Assembly: GCF_018860525.1 (NCBI RefSeq)
Contig: NZ_JAHKPM010000021.1
Coordinates: forward strand, 1-64,000
Length of the DNA stretch: 64,000 bases
Source: Vibrio hepatarius
GTDB taxonomy: Bacteria; Pseudomonadota; Gammaproteobacteria; Enterobacterales; Vibrionaceae
Direction: 5' to 3'
The position numbers were made by a program, and so were the translations under genes. Each line of letters starts with the position of its first letter. Position 1 is the stretch's first letter. Positions 39,396 through 48,440 of the stretch are shown here, one piece after another. The notes under the pieces were generated by a model. The model searched no databases and was not told the DNA's origin. It saw only the letters and a program-made list of their open reading frames with translations.

Positions 39396-40418
39396 ATGTC
39401 TACCTATATTGCACCAAGCCAAATAACCCAGCGACAATTAACCCATTTTTCAGGTAAACATGTTCTTGTTGCGGGAGAATTAGAAGACCAATTTCCAATT
39501 GAACTAGCCAATCATTGCAAATCCGTCACTGTTTTTACCACCAACTACAGCTATTACCGTCAGCTTAAGTCATACGAACAACTCTCCATAATGTATGGTG
39601 CTGAGTTCGATAAGCCAACTCAAGCCGATATGATCTTGCTCTACTGGCCGAAAGCCAAAGCCGAAGCTGAATTTTTACTTACTATGCTGTTAAGTAAATT
39701 AGGGGCAAATATCGAAGTCGTCGTCGTTGGAGAAAATCGTTCAGGCATCAAAAGCGTTGAAAAAATGTTTAAGCCTTTTGGCCCAATCAAAAAAGTCGAC
39801 TCTGCCAGACGTTGCTCCTTCTATTGGGGAAAATGTATTGAGCCACCAGCAAGTTTTTGCATACAGGAATGGTTCAAAGAATATACCGTTGAATATAGAG
39901 AGCAGAAACTTGTAATAAGAAGTTTACCGGGTGTTTTTAGTCACGGACAATTTGACATAGGTAGCCAACTACTGCTCGACACTCTACCTACACTTAGTGG
40001 CAAAGTACTCGACTTTGGCTGTGGAGCAGGTGTAATAGGCAGTGTGCTAGCAACCTTAAACCCCACTATCGAGTTAGAAATGTGTGATATTAATGCATTA
40101 GCCGTTGAGTCAAGTATCTCAACGTTAGCGGCAAATGGTCTCAAAGGAAAAGTATTTGCTTCAGACATCTACTCTAACACAAGTAATGATTATCAATTTA
40201 TTATCAGCAACCCGCCTTTTCATTCTGGATTAGAAACCGATTACAATGCAACTGAAACTTTATTAGCTAAAGCTCCCGACTACCAGAAAACTAATGGTCA
40301 ATTATTCATTGTGGCAAACAGTTTTCTCAAATATCCGCCAATTATCCACCAATCTTTTGGTAATTGTGAGACGATAAATAAGACCAATAAGTTTGCTATT
40401 TACCACGCTAAAAAGTAA
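39396..40418 (+). CDS. rsmC: 16S rRNA (guanine(1207)-N2)-methyltransferase RsmC
   Basis: Makes m2G1207 in 30S subunits. The 340-residue protein has the RsmC two-domain design: an N-terminal catalytically degenerate methyltransferase domain and the C-terminal active domain with [21 protein letters not shown] motif [12 protein letters not shown] and NPPFHSG. The frame opens at a TTG (39357), inside a terminator stem; the ATG at 39396 gives the family start and has AGAG before it. Confidence 0.95.
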   Translation: MSTYIAPSQITQRQLTHFSGKHVLVAGELEDQFPIELANHCKSVTVFTTNYSYYRQLKSYEQLSIMYGAEFDKPTQADMILLYWPKAKAEAEFLLTMLLSKLGANIEVVVVGENRSGIKSVEKMFKPFGPIKKVDSARRCSFYWGKCIEPPASFCIQEWFKEYTVEYREQKLVIRSLPGVFSHGQFDIGSQLLLDTLPTLSGKVLDFGCGAGVIGSVLATLNPTIELEMCDINALAVESSISTLAANGLKGKVFASDIYSNTSNDYQFIISNPPFHSGLETDYNATETLLAKAPDYQKTNGQLFIVANSFLKYPPIIHQSFGNCETINKTNKFAIYHAKK

Positions 40419-40419
40419 T

Positions 40420-40455
40420 TATTGAGCTCAATACTAGCCAAATATTGAGCTCAAT
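40420..40455. repeat. Two copies of the 12-bp palindrome ATTGAGCTCAAT
   Basis: Copies at 40421-40432 and 40444-40455, centres 23 bp apart, starting three bases after the rsmC stop and 158 bases before chiS. Because each arm is itself palindromic, the pair is both a direct and an inverted repeat. As RNA it makes a 13-bp stem with a nine-base loop (possible rsmC terminator, but the following TTTCATTT is a poor T-tract); as DNA it looks like a two-site operator. Confidence 0.75.
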
Positions 40456-40612
40456 TTCATTTCCCCGTAAAAATTACCGTTTGATTCCACGCTTTGCATT
40501 AAACTTACTTGTCAAAGTAAAAAAACTCGTTAGTTTTGTCATTCTGGATAATTTACGTTTTTCCATGAGCATTACAATGCCAATCTTCACTACGGAAAGT
40601 TAAGTCAAGCTT

Positions 40613-43600
40613 ATGTTTAAGTTATATAAGAAACAAAGATTTAAACGCTTAAAACACACTCTTATGCTAGCTTTTATGATACTAAGCATCACTCCTCTTA
40701 CTGTTGTTGCTCTGTTTTTTTTGAATTCTCATAGCAAAGATCTCCAAGAACAAAGTACATCACATTTGGTCTCGGTACGTGACAATAAGCAACAACAGAT
40801 CTTAGATTATATGGCCGCTAAACAATCAGAGGTAATGGGATTCGTTCGCTCTGAATTAGCCTATGCCAGTGGTGGACGCTTTTATGGTTTGGTCAATGCC
40901 TTTCGAAGCTTAGGGCTAGATATAAACCAAGCTCGTGATTATGCACAGCAACGGTATGTCCCAGGTTCTGGCGATCAAATAAAGACTTCCATCCTTCCTC
41001 AATCTAGCCTATATAATGGCACTGAACGATACCGCTTACTCCACAAGCGTTATCATAGAGCTTACATGGAACTTCTAAAGCGCTCTGATTTTGACGATGT
41101 TCTACTCGTAGATTTAGAAGGAAACGTCACCTATTCGACTTTTAAGCATGATAACTTTGGTACAAACCTACTAACAGGACGCTATAAAAGTTCTCATCTA
41201 GGAGAGACCTTTCACAAACTACAGACTGAGGTGACAAAAGAACGTCAAACTAATGAGGAATATACACCTATTATCGTCTCCGATTTCAAAAATGACAGAG
41301 GCAAACAAGTTGCTTGGGTAGGTGCACCTATCATTCAGCAAGGCTACCTCCATAGCTATGCTATGTTTCGCCTCCCAAATAACGAAATTACTAAACTCAT
41401 TTCTGACACAAAGGATCTGTCCGAAATGAGAACCTTGCTCGTCGGTGAAGATCACTTGTCTCGGACACTTGCTATACAACAACAAGATATCGACAATAGC
41501 TATCAAGTTGTTGAACAGGCATTTAATGGACAAACTAAGGTTGGCACATATATCAATAAATCAGGTAACAGCATTATTGCAGCCTACAGCCCCGTTTCTT
41601 TTAATGGCGTAAATTGGGCGATTATTGTTGAAGTTCCTGAAAAAGTAGCATTTGCCCGTATTCATCAGCTTGAAACTATTTTTATTTTGGCCATGCTTTG
41701 TGCCATAGTGCTGGTCATCCTCGCTTCTCATTACCTTTCTCAATTTATCACGGACCCCTTATTAAAACTGACGTGGGCAGCAGAAAAGGTATCAGCAGGA
41801 AACCTTGACGCAGATATTGTCAATACTCAAAGAAAAGATGAAATAGGTCGACTTGCAGTCAGTTTCAAGCGTATGCAACGTTCAATACGCGACAAAATAT
41901 TGTTGATTGAAGAACAAAATAAAGAATTAGAAAAAAACCTTCAGCTAATTCAAAAACAAAATGAAGAACTACAACTTGCTAACAGACTAAAAGATGAGTT
42001 TTTAGCAACAACATCACATGAATTAAGAACTCCACTACATGGTATGGTTGGCATTGCGGAAGCACTTATCTCTGGATCTAATGGTCCAGTAACAACAGAT
42101 CACAAATACCAGCTCAATATTATCGTTAATAGCGGTCAACGGCTGGCGACTCTAGTTGATGATTTACTGGATTACCATAAAATGCGTTATGGGAAGCTAG
42201 ATATTGAAGCTAGAGCGGTTGATATTTCCGGTGCAGCACGTTTAGTCTTAGAACTCTCTTCACACCTTATCGGCTCTAAACAAATCCGAGTGATTAACCA
42301 AGTACCAGAAGAACCGTTATGGGCATGCGCAGATCCACAGCGCCTCGAACAAGTACTCTATAACCTGATTGGTAACGCTATCAAATATACCAATGAAGGT
42401 AAAATTGTCATCTCGGCTTGCCAAGTGGATAATAATATTCGTGTCCAAATCGTAGACACTGGGCAAGGTATTCCAGCAAACCAGTTAGAACATATATTTG
42501 AACCTCTGACACAAGCAAACAGCGACAATGGGCGCTATCAGCAAGGAGCAGGCCTTGGCCTGTCAATTTGTCGTCAGTTGATCGACTTAATGAATGGTCA
42601 TTTGTACGTGAGTAGCCAGCCCATGGTAGGAACAACCTTTAGCTTCACCCTACCAATGCCAACATCACAACAAATAGAAGACAATCACCATACTCAAAGC
42701 ATTCACTTTAAAGCACCAGAAGTCATTAAGATCGAGCCCTTTGAGCATTCCACCTTACTTGAAAATTCAGAAGCCCCCCTACTTTTAGTAGTTGATGATG
42801 AGCCAGTAAACTTACGTATTTTAGACAGCTTTTTACGTTTAGAAGGGTATAGAATAAGAACAGCTCAAAATGGTGAAGAAGCCATAGAAGCTATTCGAGA
42901 CGAAAAACCAGAACTGATGCTACTTGATATCATGATGCCAGGAATGAGCGGCTACCAAGTTTGTGAAGCTATACGCAAACAGTACGACCATGCTCAGTTA
43001 CCAGTCATAATGTTAACCGCTTTAAATCAAACAGATGATCGAGTTAGAGGTTTTGAGGCAGGCACCAATGATTATTTATCCAAACCCTTCAATAAACAGG
43101 AGCTAGCCGCTCGAATTGCAGCACATTTAACGGCAAGTAAAGCAGAACAACGTCGAGTTGAAAATCAACAATTAAAAGGCGAGATAAAACAGCGTGCTAA
43201 GGTTGAAGCCAGTTTACTCGAAACACAAGGTCGCTTGCTCGAACAACTAGAGTCAGCACCGGAAGCTATTATATGTGTTAGGGATGATAATAAAATCCGC
43301 TTTACCAATGAAGCAGCTTCACATTTATTTAGACGTACAGCTGAGCAACTAAAACGCTCAAATGCGGATGAACTAATTTCTCGAAAATTCCTTGAAGTTA
43401 AAAAAGCCCACTATTGCGGACCTATAGATGTGTATGTGGACGAAGTTCGTCAATCTCTCTCTGCTGACATTGTTAGTCTTCCAAAAAATTCAGGATTTAA
43501 ATCCATGTATATTTTTGATGTAGGAGGAAGCGTAAACACAACTCGATTAAATCATTTAGAAACGGCAGTGGAAGCACTATCTAGCTACGCTTTTGAAGGC

Positions 43601-43999
43601 GATAAGGCCAAATTTCTCGAACTTAAAGAACTTGGAGGTGAATTCACTCACCTAGTAGAAAGAGGCACTAATAGTGAAAAATCAAAACAAGAAATGATGC
43701 GCGACATACTCGTAGACTCTATGAATAGTGGGTTAGCATATTGGGAAAGAGTAACCGGCCAAAGCAAATTTGACTTCGCCGAACAAAGTGGTTTATGGCG
43801 CGTATACTTAGACCGTAGTACATTACAGACTCGCACACTAGATAAATACCTACGGCTAGAAACATTACCTAAAACTCCTCGTTGGCGGACTGTGTTAAAT
43901 TCACTAGAGTACATCCTTGAGCATTGTAAAGAAATGACTCCTGAACGGAGTCATATAGAAAACTTACATGACAAACTTCAGCACCTGCTCACTAATTAA
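40613..43999 (+). CDS. chiS: Chitin-responsive hybrid sensor kinase and DNA-binding regulator ChiS
   Basis: ChiS controls the Vibrio chitin-utilisation programme, binding DNA directly from the membrane in V. cholerae and being inhibited by the periplasmic chitooligosaccharide-binding protein. The 1128-residue protein has helix 1 (about 17-37), a periplasmic domain to about 350, helix 2 (about 355-376), HAMP, coiled coil, a HisKA domain with His469 (TSHELRTPLHG), an HATPase domain (NLIGNAIKYTNEGK, DTGQGIPANQLE, GAGLGLSI), a receiver with Asp772 (LLDIMMPGMSG), a PAS-like stretch near 880 and a C-terminal DNA-binding region. Residue numbering of His and Asp equals that of V. cholerae. The chitin operon follows. 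Confidence 0.96.
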   Translation: MFKLYKKQRFKRLKHTLMLAFMILSITPLTVVALFFLNSHSKDLQEQSTSHLVSVRDNKQQQILDYMAAKQSEVMGFVRSELAYASGGRFYGLVNAFRSLGLDINQARDYAQQRYVPGSGDQIKTSILPQSSLYNGTERYRLLHKRYHRAYMELLKRSDFDDVLLVDLEGNVTYSTFKHDNFGTNLLTGRYKSSHLGETFHKLQTEVTKERQTNEEYTPIIVSDFKNDRGKQVAWVGAPIIQQGYLHSYAMFRLPNNEITKLISDTKDLSEMRTLLVGEDHLSRTLAIQQQDIDNSYQVVEQAFNGQTKVGTYINKSGNSIIAAYSPVSFNGVNWAIIVEVPEKVAFARIHQLETIFILAMLCAIVLVILASHYLSQFITDPLLKLTWAAEKVSAGNLDADIVNTQRKDEIGRLAVSFKRMQRSIRDKILLIEEQNKELEKNLQLIQKQNEELQLANRLKDEFLATTSHELRTPLHGMVGIAEALISGSNGPVTTDHKYQLNIIVNSGQRLATLVDDLLDYHKMRYGKLDIEARAVDISGAARLVLELSSHLIGSKQIRVINQVPEEPLWACADPQRLEQVLYNLIGNAIKYTNEGKIVISACQVDNNIRVQIVDTGQGIPANQLEHIFEPLTQANSDNGRYQQGAGLGLSICRQLIDLMNGHLYVSSQPMVGTTFSFTLPMPTSQQIEDNHHTQSIHFKAPEVIKIEPFEHSTLLENSEAPLLLVVDDEPVNLRILDSFLRLEGYRIRTAQNGEEAIEAIRDEKPELMLLDIMMPGMSGYQVCEAIRKQYDHAQLPVIMLTALNQTDDRVRGFEAGTNDYLSKPFNKQELAARIAAHLTASKAEQRRVENQQLKGEIKQRAKVEASLLETQGRLLEQLESAPEAIICVRDDNKIRFTNEAASHLFRRTAEQLKRSNADELISRKFLEVKKAHYCGPIDVYVDEVRQSLSADIVSLPKNSGFKSMYIFDVGGSVNTTRLNHLETAVEALSSYAFEGDKAKFLELKELGGEFTHLVERGTNSEKSKQEMMRDILVDSMNSGLAYWERVTGQSKFDFAEQSGLWRVYLDRSTLQTRTLDKYLRLETLPKTPRWRTVLNSLEYILEHCKEMTPERSHIENLHDKLQHLLTN

Positions 44000-44023
44000 G
44001 GACCAATTATAATGGTACCTTTA
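43998..44023 (+). terminator. Possible chiS terminator
   Basis: AAGGACC and GGT(A)CCTT pair with one bulge around AATTATAAT, overlapping the last bases of the chiS stop, followed by TTATC. Short T-tract, so weak. Confidence 0.4.
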
Positions 44024-44280
44024 TCTGTTGTTAATATAATTTAAAACACACTAGTAATTACAATTTACGTCCTTGTAGAATGGATATGATTTTCAATCAC
44101 GTCAGATAAAATGATACAAAGTTATTACTTTGAGAACATAATCACAACAAGACGGCAGAATCTCCTTTAAGCAAATAGATCGCTAAAATGGACACTAGTG
44201 ACAATGATCTCACAAAATAAACTACAACTCAGAAACTTAAACTTACCAGTGCTAAAAAAGATAGTGGGTACTGACATATA

Positions 44281-44400
44281 CTGATTTTACCTGCTGAAAA
44301 ATCAGTTAACATTCCACCTAATGATCTCACTGTCGAAAAAATAGTGAGTTCGGTTTGACGTTGTTAACGATAAGAAAACCTGTTTTAACGCTTTTAACGA
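44281..44400 (+). promoter_or_regulatory. Nested dyad and repeats upstream of the chitin operon (candidate control region)
   Basis: GTTAAC (44305-44310), CTCACT (44326-44331), AGTGAG (44343-44348) and GTTAAC (44363-44368) form a symmetric nested dyad centred near 44337. A CTGATTTT/AAAATCAG inverted repeat (44281-44305) lies on its left and three TTAACG copies (44364, 44385, 44394) on its right. AATGATCTCAC occurs here (44320-44330) and again at 44203-44213. The region lies 183-300 bases before the binding-protein gene, where ChiS and its partners act on the V. cholerae chb promoter. The factor is not identifiable from sequence. The rest of 44000-44582 is AT-rich with no convincing gene. Confidence 0.5.
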
Positions 44401-44582
44401 GAAATAGAATTGCCTTATTTAATCCAAGGGTGTTTGCTTAATTGACCTAGTTCCTACAGGCCACTCTTATTAATCAAATGAATTTTCAAAGTGAATAATA
44501 TTGAGGTAGATTCTAGAGAATGCTGATCATTGATAACACTTAATTTCATACGTGACTTGAAAGCAAAAAGTAAGGAACAGCT

Positions 44583-46262
44583 ATGCTTGCCAATATAACT
44601 AAAACAGTGCTAGCAACAGCCCTGATTACCATAACAATAGGGATCAATTCCGTTGCTGCGGCAACTGAACGAAGTGAGCTAACCATTCACCCTAAAGAGT
44701 TCTCCACGTTCGTTCGTAACTTTAATCCATATTTAGGCGCCACTCATCTACATACAACTTGGGACTTTATCTATGAACCTCTAGTTGTATTTAATGAAAT
44801 GCATGAAAACACACCTATATTCCGTTTAGCGAGTAGTTATTCAATGTCAAAAGACTTGACCAGTGTAACATTCGACTTACGCCGAGGAATAAAGTGGTCT
44901 GATGGGCAAACGTTCGATGCTAACGACGTAGTATATTCATTTAACCTAGTAAAAAATAAACCTCAACTTGATCAAAGCGGCATCAACTCTTGGGTTGTTG
45001 GAGTCAAAAAAGTTAACAACTATCGCGTTAGATTCCAGCTTACAGAAGCTAACTCTAACGCTCCTTATGAAATAGTAAAAGTACCAATAATCCCAGAACA
45101 CATCTGGAAAGATGTCAAAAACCCATCAACATTTACCAATGAAGAGCCTATCGGTTCAGGCCCCTTCACCGAGATAGATACGTTTACTTCCCAACTCTAT
45201 ATTCAATGCCGTAACCCTAATTATTGGGATTCGGATAATCTCGAAGTCGATTGCCTTAGGGTTCCGCAAATAGCTAACAATGATCAGTTCTTAGGTAAGG
45301 TTGTCAACAGCGAACTTGACTGGACCTCGTCATTCATCCCTGACATCGATCGTACCTATGCTGCTTCAAACCCTAATCACCACTACTGGTACCCACCTTC
45401 AGGAACACAAGCTTTTGTCTTTAACTTCAAAAACCCTAACCCAACTAAACATGAAGCGCTAACCAACATAAACTTTCGCCGGGCATTCTCTATGGCATTG
45501 GACCGACAAACCATTATAGATATTGCCTTCTACGGTGGCGGTACAGTCAATGATTTCGCCTCTGGGCTAGGGTATGCTTTTGAATCTTGGTCTGACGAGG
45601 ATATTCATACTAAGTTCAAAGCTTACAATACATATAATGCTAAAGGCGCTAAAGAGCTTTTACTGCAAGCAGGATTTAAAGATACCAATCAAGATGGTTT
45701 TGTTGAAACCCCATCTGGTAAGCCATTCGAACTTTTGATCCAATCTCCTAACGGTTGGACTGACTTTAATAACACAGTTCAACTCGCTGTTGAACAACTC
45801 GCAGAGGTTGGTATCAAAGCCAAAGCGCGTACTCCTGATTTCTCTGTCTACAATCAAGCCATGCTTGAAGGTACATATGATGTAGCCTATACCAACTATT
45901 TTCATGGTGCCGATCCATATACCTATTGGAATAGTGCTTATAATTCAGCACTTCAATCTGGTGAAGGCATGCCACGTTTCGCCATGCATTTTTACCAAAA
46001 CGATAAGCTAGATAGCTTACTCAACAGCTTCTACAAAACCGCCAACAAAAATGAGCAATTGGATATCGCTCATGGCATACAAAACATCATTGCCACAGAA
46101 CAAGTTACCATTCCGGTTTTATCTGGTGCATACATGTACCAATACAATACCACTCGTTTTACTGGCTGGTGGAGCGAGGACAACCCCAAGGGACGCCCCA
46201 ATATTTGGGCTGGTATTCCTGAACGCCTTCTTCATGTACTGGATTTAAAACCAGTTCAATAG
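44583..46262 (+). CDS. cbp: Periplasmic chitooligosaccharide-binding protein (CBP)
   Basis: A family 5 (Opp/Dpp-type) solute-binding protein that captures (GlcNAc)n for the ABC importer and, in V. cholerae (VC0620), holds ChiS inactive when no sugar is bound. The 559-residue precursor has a signal peptide of about 26 residues ending VAAA, then the SBP_bac_5 pattern: FDLRRGIKWSDGQTFDANDVVYSF near 100, the central DRQTIIDIAFYGG and a C-terminal lobe. ATG 44583 follows AAGGA. First gene of the operon; a hairpin after it may favour its high expression. Confidence 0.93.
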   Translation: MLANITKTVLATALITITIGINSVAAATERSELTIHPKEFSTFVRNFNPYLGATHLHTTWDFIYEPLVVFNEMHENTPIFRLASSYSMSKDLTSVTFDLRRGIKWSDGQTFDANDVVYSFNLVKNKPQLDQSGINSWVVGVKKVNNYRVRFQLTEANSNAPYEIVKVPIIPEHIWKDVKNPSTFTNEEPIGSGPFTEIDTFTSQLYIQCRNPNYWDSDNLEVDCLRVPQIANNDQFLGKVVNSELDWTSSFIPDIDRTYAASNPNHHYWYPPSGTQAFVFNFKNPNPTKHEALTNINFRRAFSMALDRQTIIDIAFYGGGTVNDFASGLGYAFESWSDEDIHTKFKAYNTYNAKGAKELLLQAGFKDTNQDGFVETPSGKPFELLIQSPNGWTDFNNTVQLAVEQLAEVGIKAKARTPDFSVYNQAMLEGTYDVAYTNYFHGADPYTYWNSAYNSALQSGEGMPRFAMHFYQNDKLDSLLNSFYKTANKNEQLDIAHGIQNIIATEQVTIPVLSGAYMYQYNTTRFTGWWSEDNPKGRPNIWAGIPERLLHVLDLKPVQ

Positions 46263-46271
46263 ATATACACT

Positions 46272-46303
46272 TAAGCAGCGCTTTACATTATAAACGCTGC
46301 TTA
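46272..46303 (+). other. Stem-loop between the binding protein and first permease
   Basis: TAAGCAGCG (46272-46280) and CGCTGCTTA (46295-46303) are perfect complements with a 14-base loop, ten bases after the cbp stop; AGTTTCC follows, so termination would be partial. Such hairpins often raise binding-protein mRNA above that of the permease genes. Confidence 0.7.
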
Positions 46304-46422
46304 GTTTCCATAATCTTATTAAGTTATAGCTATATGGCGCATATTGTCAGGATAGCCTTCACCTTAAAGTAAATCGATGACAGGCAAACTGACATGAGCT
46401 TAGTCAAACAAGGAAATAAGCA

Positions 46423-47409
46423 ATGGGCTACTTTTTAAGGCGATTATCATTTTATTGTGTCGCGCTTTTGGTTGCAGCGACCCTAAACTTTATTATTCCG
46501 CGAGCTATGCCAGGTGACCCAGTGACCATGATGTTTGCCAATGTATCGGTTCAAGTTACACCTGAACGAATTGCAGCTATGAAAGAGCTTCTAGGTTTTG
46601 TCGACGGCGGATTATTCATTCAATACATAACCTATATGAAAAATATTCTCAGTTGGGAATTAGGCACTTCTATTCAGTTTTATCCATTACCAGTAAATAA
46701 GTTGCTTGGCAGTGCATTCGGCTGGTCACTTTTTCTCGCAGGAAGTGCCGTTATCCTCTCTTTCTCGCTAGGGTCAATTCTAGGAATCTATGCTGCATGG
46801 AAACGTGGCAGTAAATACGATGCATTCATTACACCTGGAATGCTTATCATCCAAGCCATACCTCAAGTGGTCATAGCCATGGTTGCCATGTTTGTTTTTG
46901 CTATTAATTTGAAGTGGTTCCCTACCAGTTATGCATATACCGCAGGAAATACTCCAGACTGGACAAACTGGGAATTCATAAAAGACGTTGCATACCACGC
47001 AGTACTTCCCCTTTTCTGCGCTTCAGTTGTTCAGGTTGGAGGCTTCTTGGTCAACATGCGCAACAATATGATTAACTTACTTGCCGAAGACTACATCACC
47101 ATGGCAAAAGGCAAGGGTCTGAGTGAGCATAGAATCATATTTAATTATGCTGCACGTAATGCACTACTTCCAAGTGTAACCGCTTTATCTATGGCTCTAG
47201 GTATGGCTATTGGTGGGCAGCTTATTATAGAGATCATCTTCAATTACCCTGGGCTAGGCTCTGTTCTTTTTAACGCAATAAAAGCCCGTGATTATCAAGT
47301 TTTACAAGGACAGCTACTTATTATGACTTTGTTTATGCTGTTTTTTAATTTATTAGCAGACATTTTATATGTCACTCTCGATCCTCGCCTGCGTCAAGGG
47401 AGTCATTAA
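46423..47409 (+). CDS. Chitooligosaccharide ABC transporter permease 1 (DppB-type)
   Basis: Inner-membrane subunit of the importer for chitin oligosaccharides. The 328-residue protein has six helices and the DppB-type N-terminus (RAMPGDPVTMMFAN), with the EAA coupling loop near residues 230-260 (YITMAKGKGLSEHRIIFNY) and GLGSVLFNAIKARD. Annotators often call it a peptide permease; the operon context argues for (GlcNAc)n. Its stop overlaps the start of the next gene (TAATG). Confidence 0.9.
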   Translation: MGYFLRRLSFYCVALLVAATLNFIIPRAMPGDPVTMMFANVSVQVTPERIAAMKELLGFVDGGLFIQYITYMKNILSWELGTSIQFYPLPVNKLLGSAFGWSLFLAGSAVILSFSLGSILGIYAAWKRGSKYDAFITPGMLIIQAIPQVVIAMVAMFVFAINLKWFPTSYAYTAGNTPDWTNWEFIKDVAYHAVLPLFCASVVQVGGFLVNMRNNMINLLAEDYITMAKGKGLSEHRIIFNYAARNALLPSVTALSMALGMAIGGQLIIEIIFNYPGLGSVLFNAIKARDYQVLQGQLLIMTLFMLFFNLLADILYVTLDPRLRQGSH

Positions 47410-48434
47410 TGACAAAAGAATTCATAAGACTTATCTGGGGTAACCCCTTGGCATTAATCGGTAGCCTTATTATCAGTATCTTTCTATTTATTGCTCTAAC
47501 GGCCCCTTTACTTAGCAAACATGCTCCAAACAAGCGAACCGGAAACCCCCACGAGTATCCATCTAGTGTCGTAAAATTCGCTCAACTTTACCCTGATGGG
47601 TGGATTGCTAAAAATTTTGCAACAGATAAACGTACATTGAAAATGTCTAAGAAAGCAGACCATATTCTAGGAACGACACGCATGGGACGAGATGTATGGT
47701 CTCAATTTGTTCACGGCGCACGAGTTTCCTTGGGTGTTGGATTTGGAGCAGGGATTAGTGTTTGTTTTTTCGCCACCGTAATTGGTATTTCAGCAGGATA
47801 TTTTGGTGGTCGTATTGATGATTTATTAACAGCTGCAATGAATATTATGTTGGTCATCCCTCAATACCCTCTTTTGTTCGTTCTCGCGGCATTTATTGGT
47901 GAAGCAGGCCCACTAACGATTGCTCTCATCATAGGGTTAACGGCTTGGGCATGGGGAGCCAGGATCATTCGCTCGCAAACTCTTGCACTGCGTGAAAAGG
48001 AATTTGTAAAAGCCGCAGAGGTTTTGGGCGAATCATCATGGCGAATTATCTTCGTCGAAATATTGCCCAATCTAATTCCCATTGTCGGAGCAAGTTTTAT
48101 TGGTTCTGTTATGTACGCAATTATGATGGAAGCCACGATATCTTTTCTTGGCTTAGGTGATCCAAACACCGTCAGTTGGGGAATTATGCTTTACAACGTA
48201 CAAACGTCTTCATCAATGCTAATTGGTGCTTGGTGGGAACTATTCGTACCCTGCGCTGCATTAATCCTTCTTGTAACAGGTTTAGCCCTACTTAATTTTG
48301 CTGTTGACGAAATTGCTAATCCACAGTTGCGATCCCACAAAGGGCTGAAGCGCTGGAAGAAGCTATCTCGGCAAAACCAGACAGAGAAATTATCTAACTT
48401 TGAAACGCAGAATACGGCTATGGAGCGGAGATAA
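47409..48434 (+). CDS. Chitooligosaccharide ABC transporter permease 2 (DppC-type)
   Basis: Second membrane subunit. The 341-residue protein has an N-terminal helix (about 15-33), a periplasmic segment with HILGTTRMGRDVWSQFVHGAR, then five helices with the EAA loop (EFVKAAEVLGESSWRIIF) near residue 200. The C-terminal 35 residues are hydrophilic and Gln/Lys-rich. The ATG overlaps the previous stop by one base, so translation is coupled. Confidence 0.9.
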   Translation: MTKEFIRLIWGNPLALIGSLIISIFLFIALTAPLLSKHAPNKRTGNPHEYPSSVVKFAQLYPDGWIAKNFATDKRTLKMSKKADHILGTTRMGRDVWSQFVHGARVSLGVGFGAGISVCFFATVIGISAGYFGGRIDDLLTAAMNIMLVIPQYPLLFVLAAFIGEAGPLTIALIIGLTAWAWGARIIRSQTLALREKEFVKAAEVLGESSWRIIFVEILPNLIPIVGASFIGSVMYAIMMEATISFLGLGDPNTVSWGIMLYNVQTSSSMLIGAWWELFVPCAALILLVTGLALLNFAVDEIANPQLRSHKGLKRWKKLSRQNQTEKLSNFETQNTAMERR

Positions 48435-48440
48435 ATAACT

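Noticed and set aside
44197-44214. GTGA and TCAC half-sites considered as a CRP site upstream of the chitin operon.
   Set aside because: The half-sites are eight bases apart instead of six, and the outer T and A do not fit the CRP consensus on both sides.
44209-44289. A 26-codon ORF (starting MISQNKLQLRN) in the chiS-cbp gap.
   Set aside because: No ribosome site, and it ends within the structured repeat region; no sign of coding selection.
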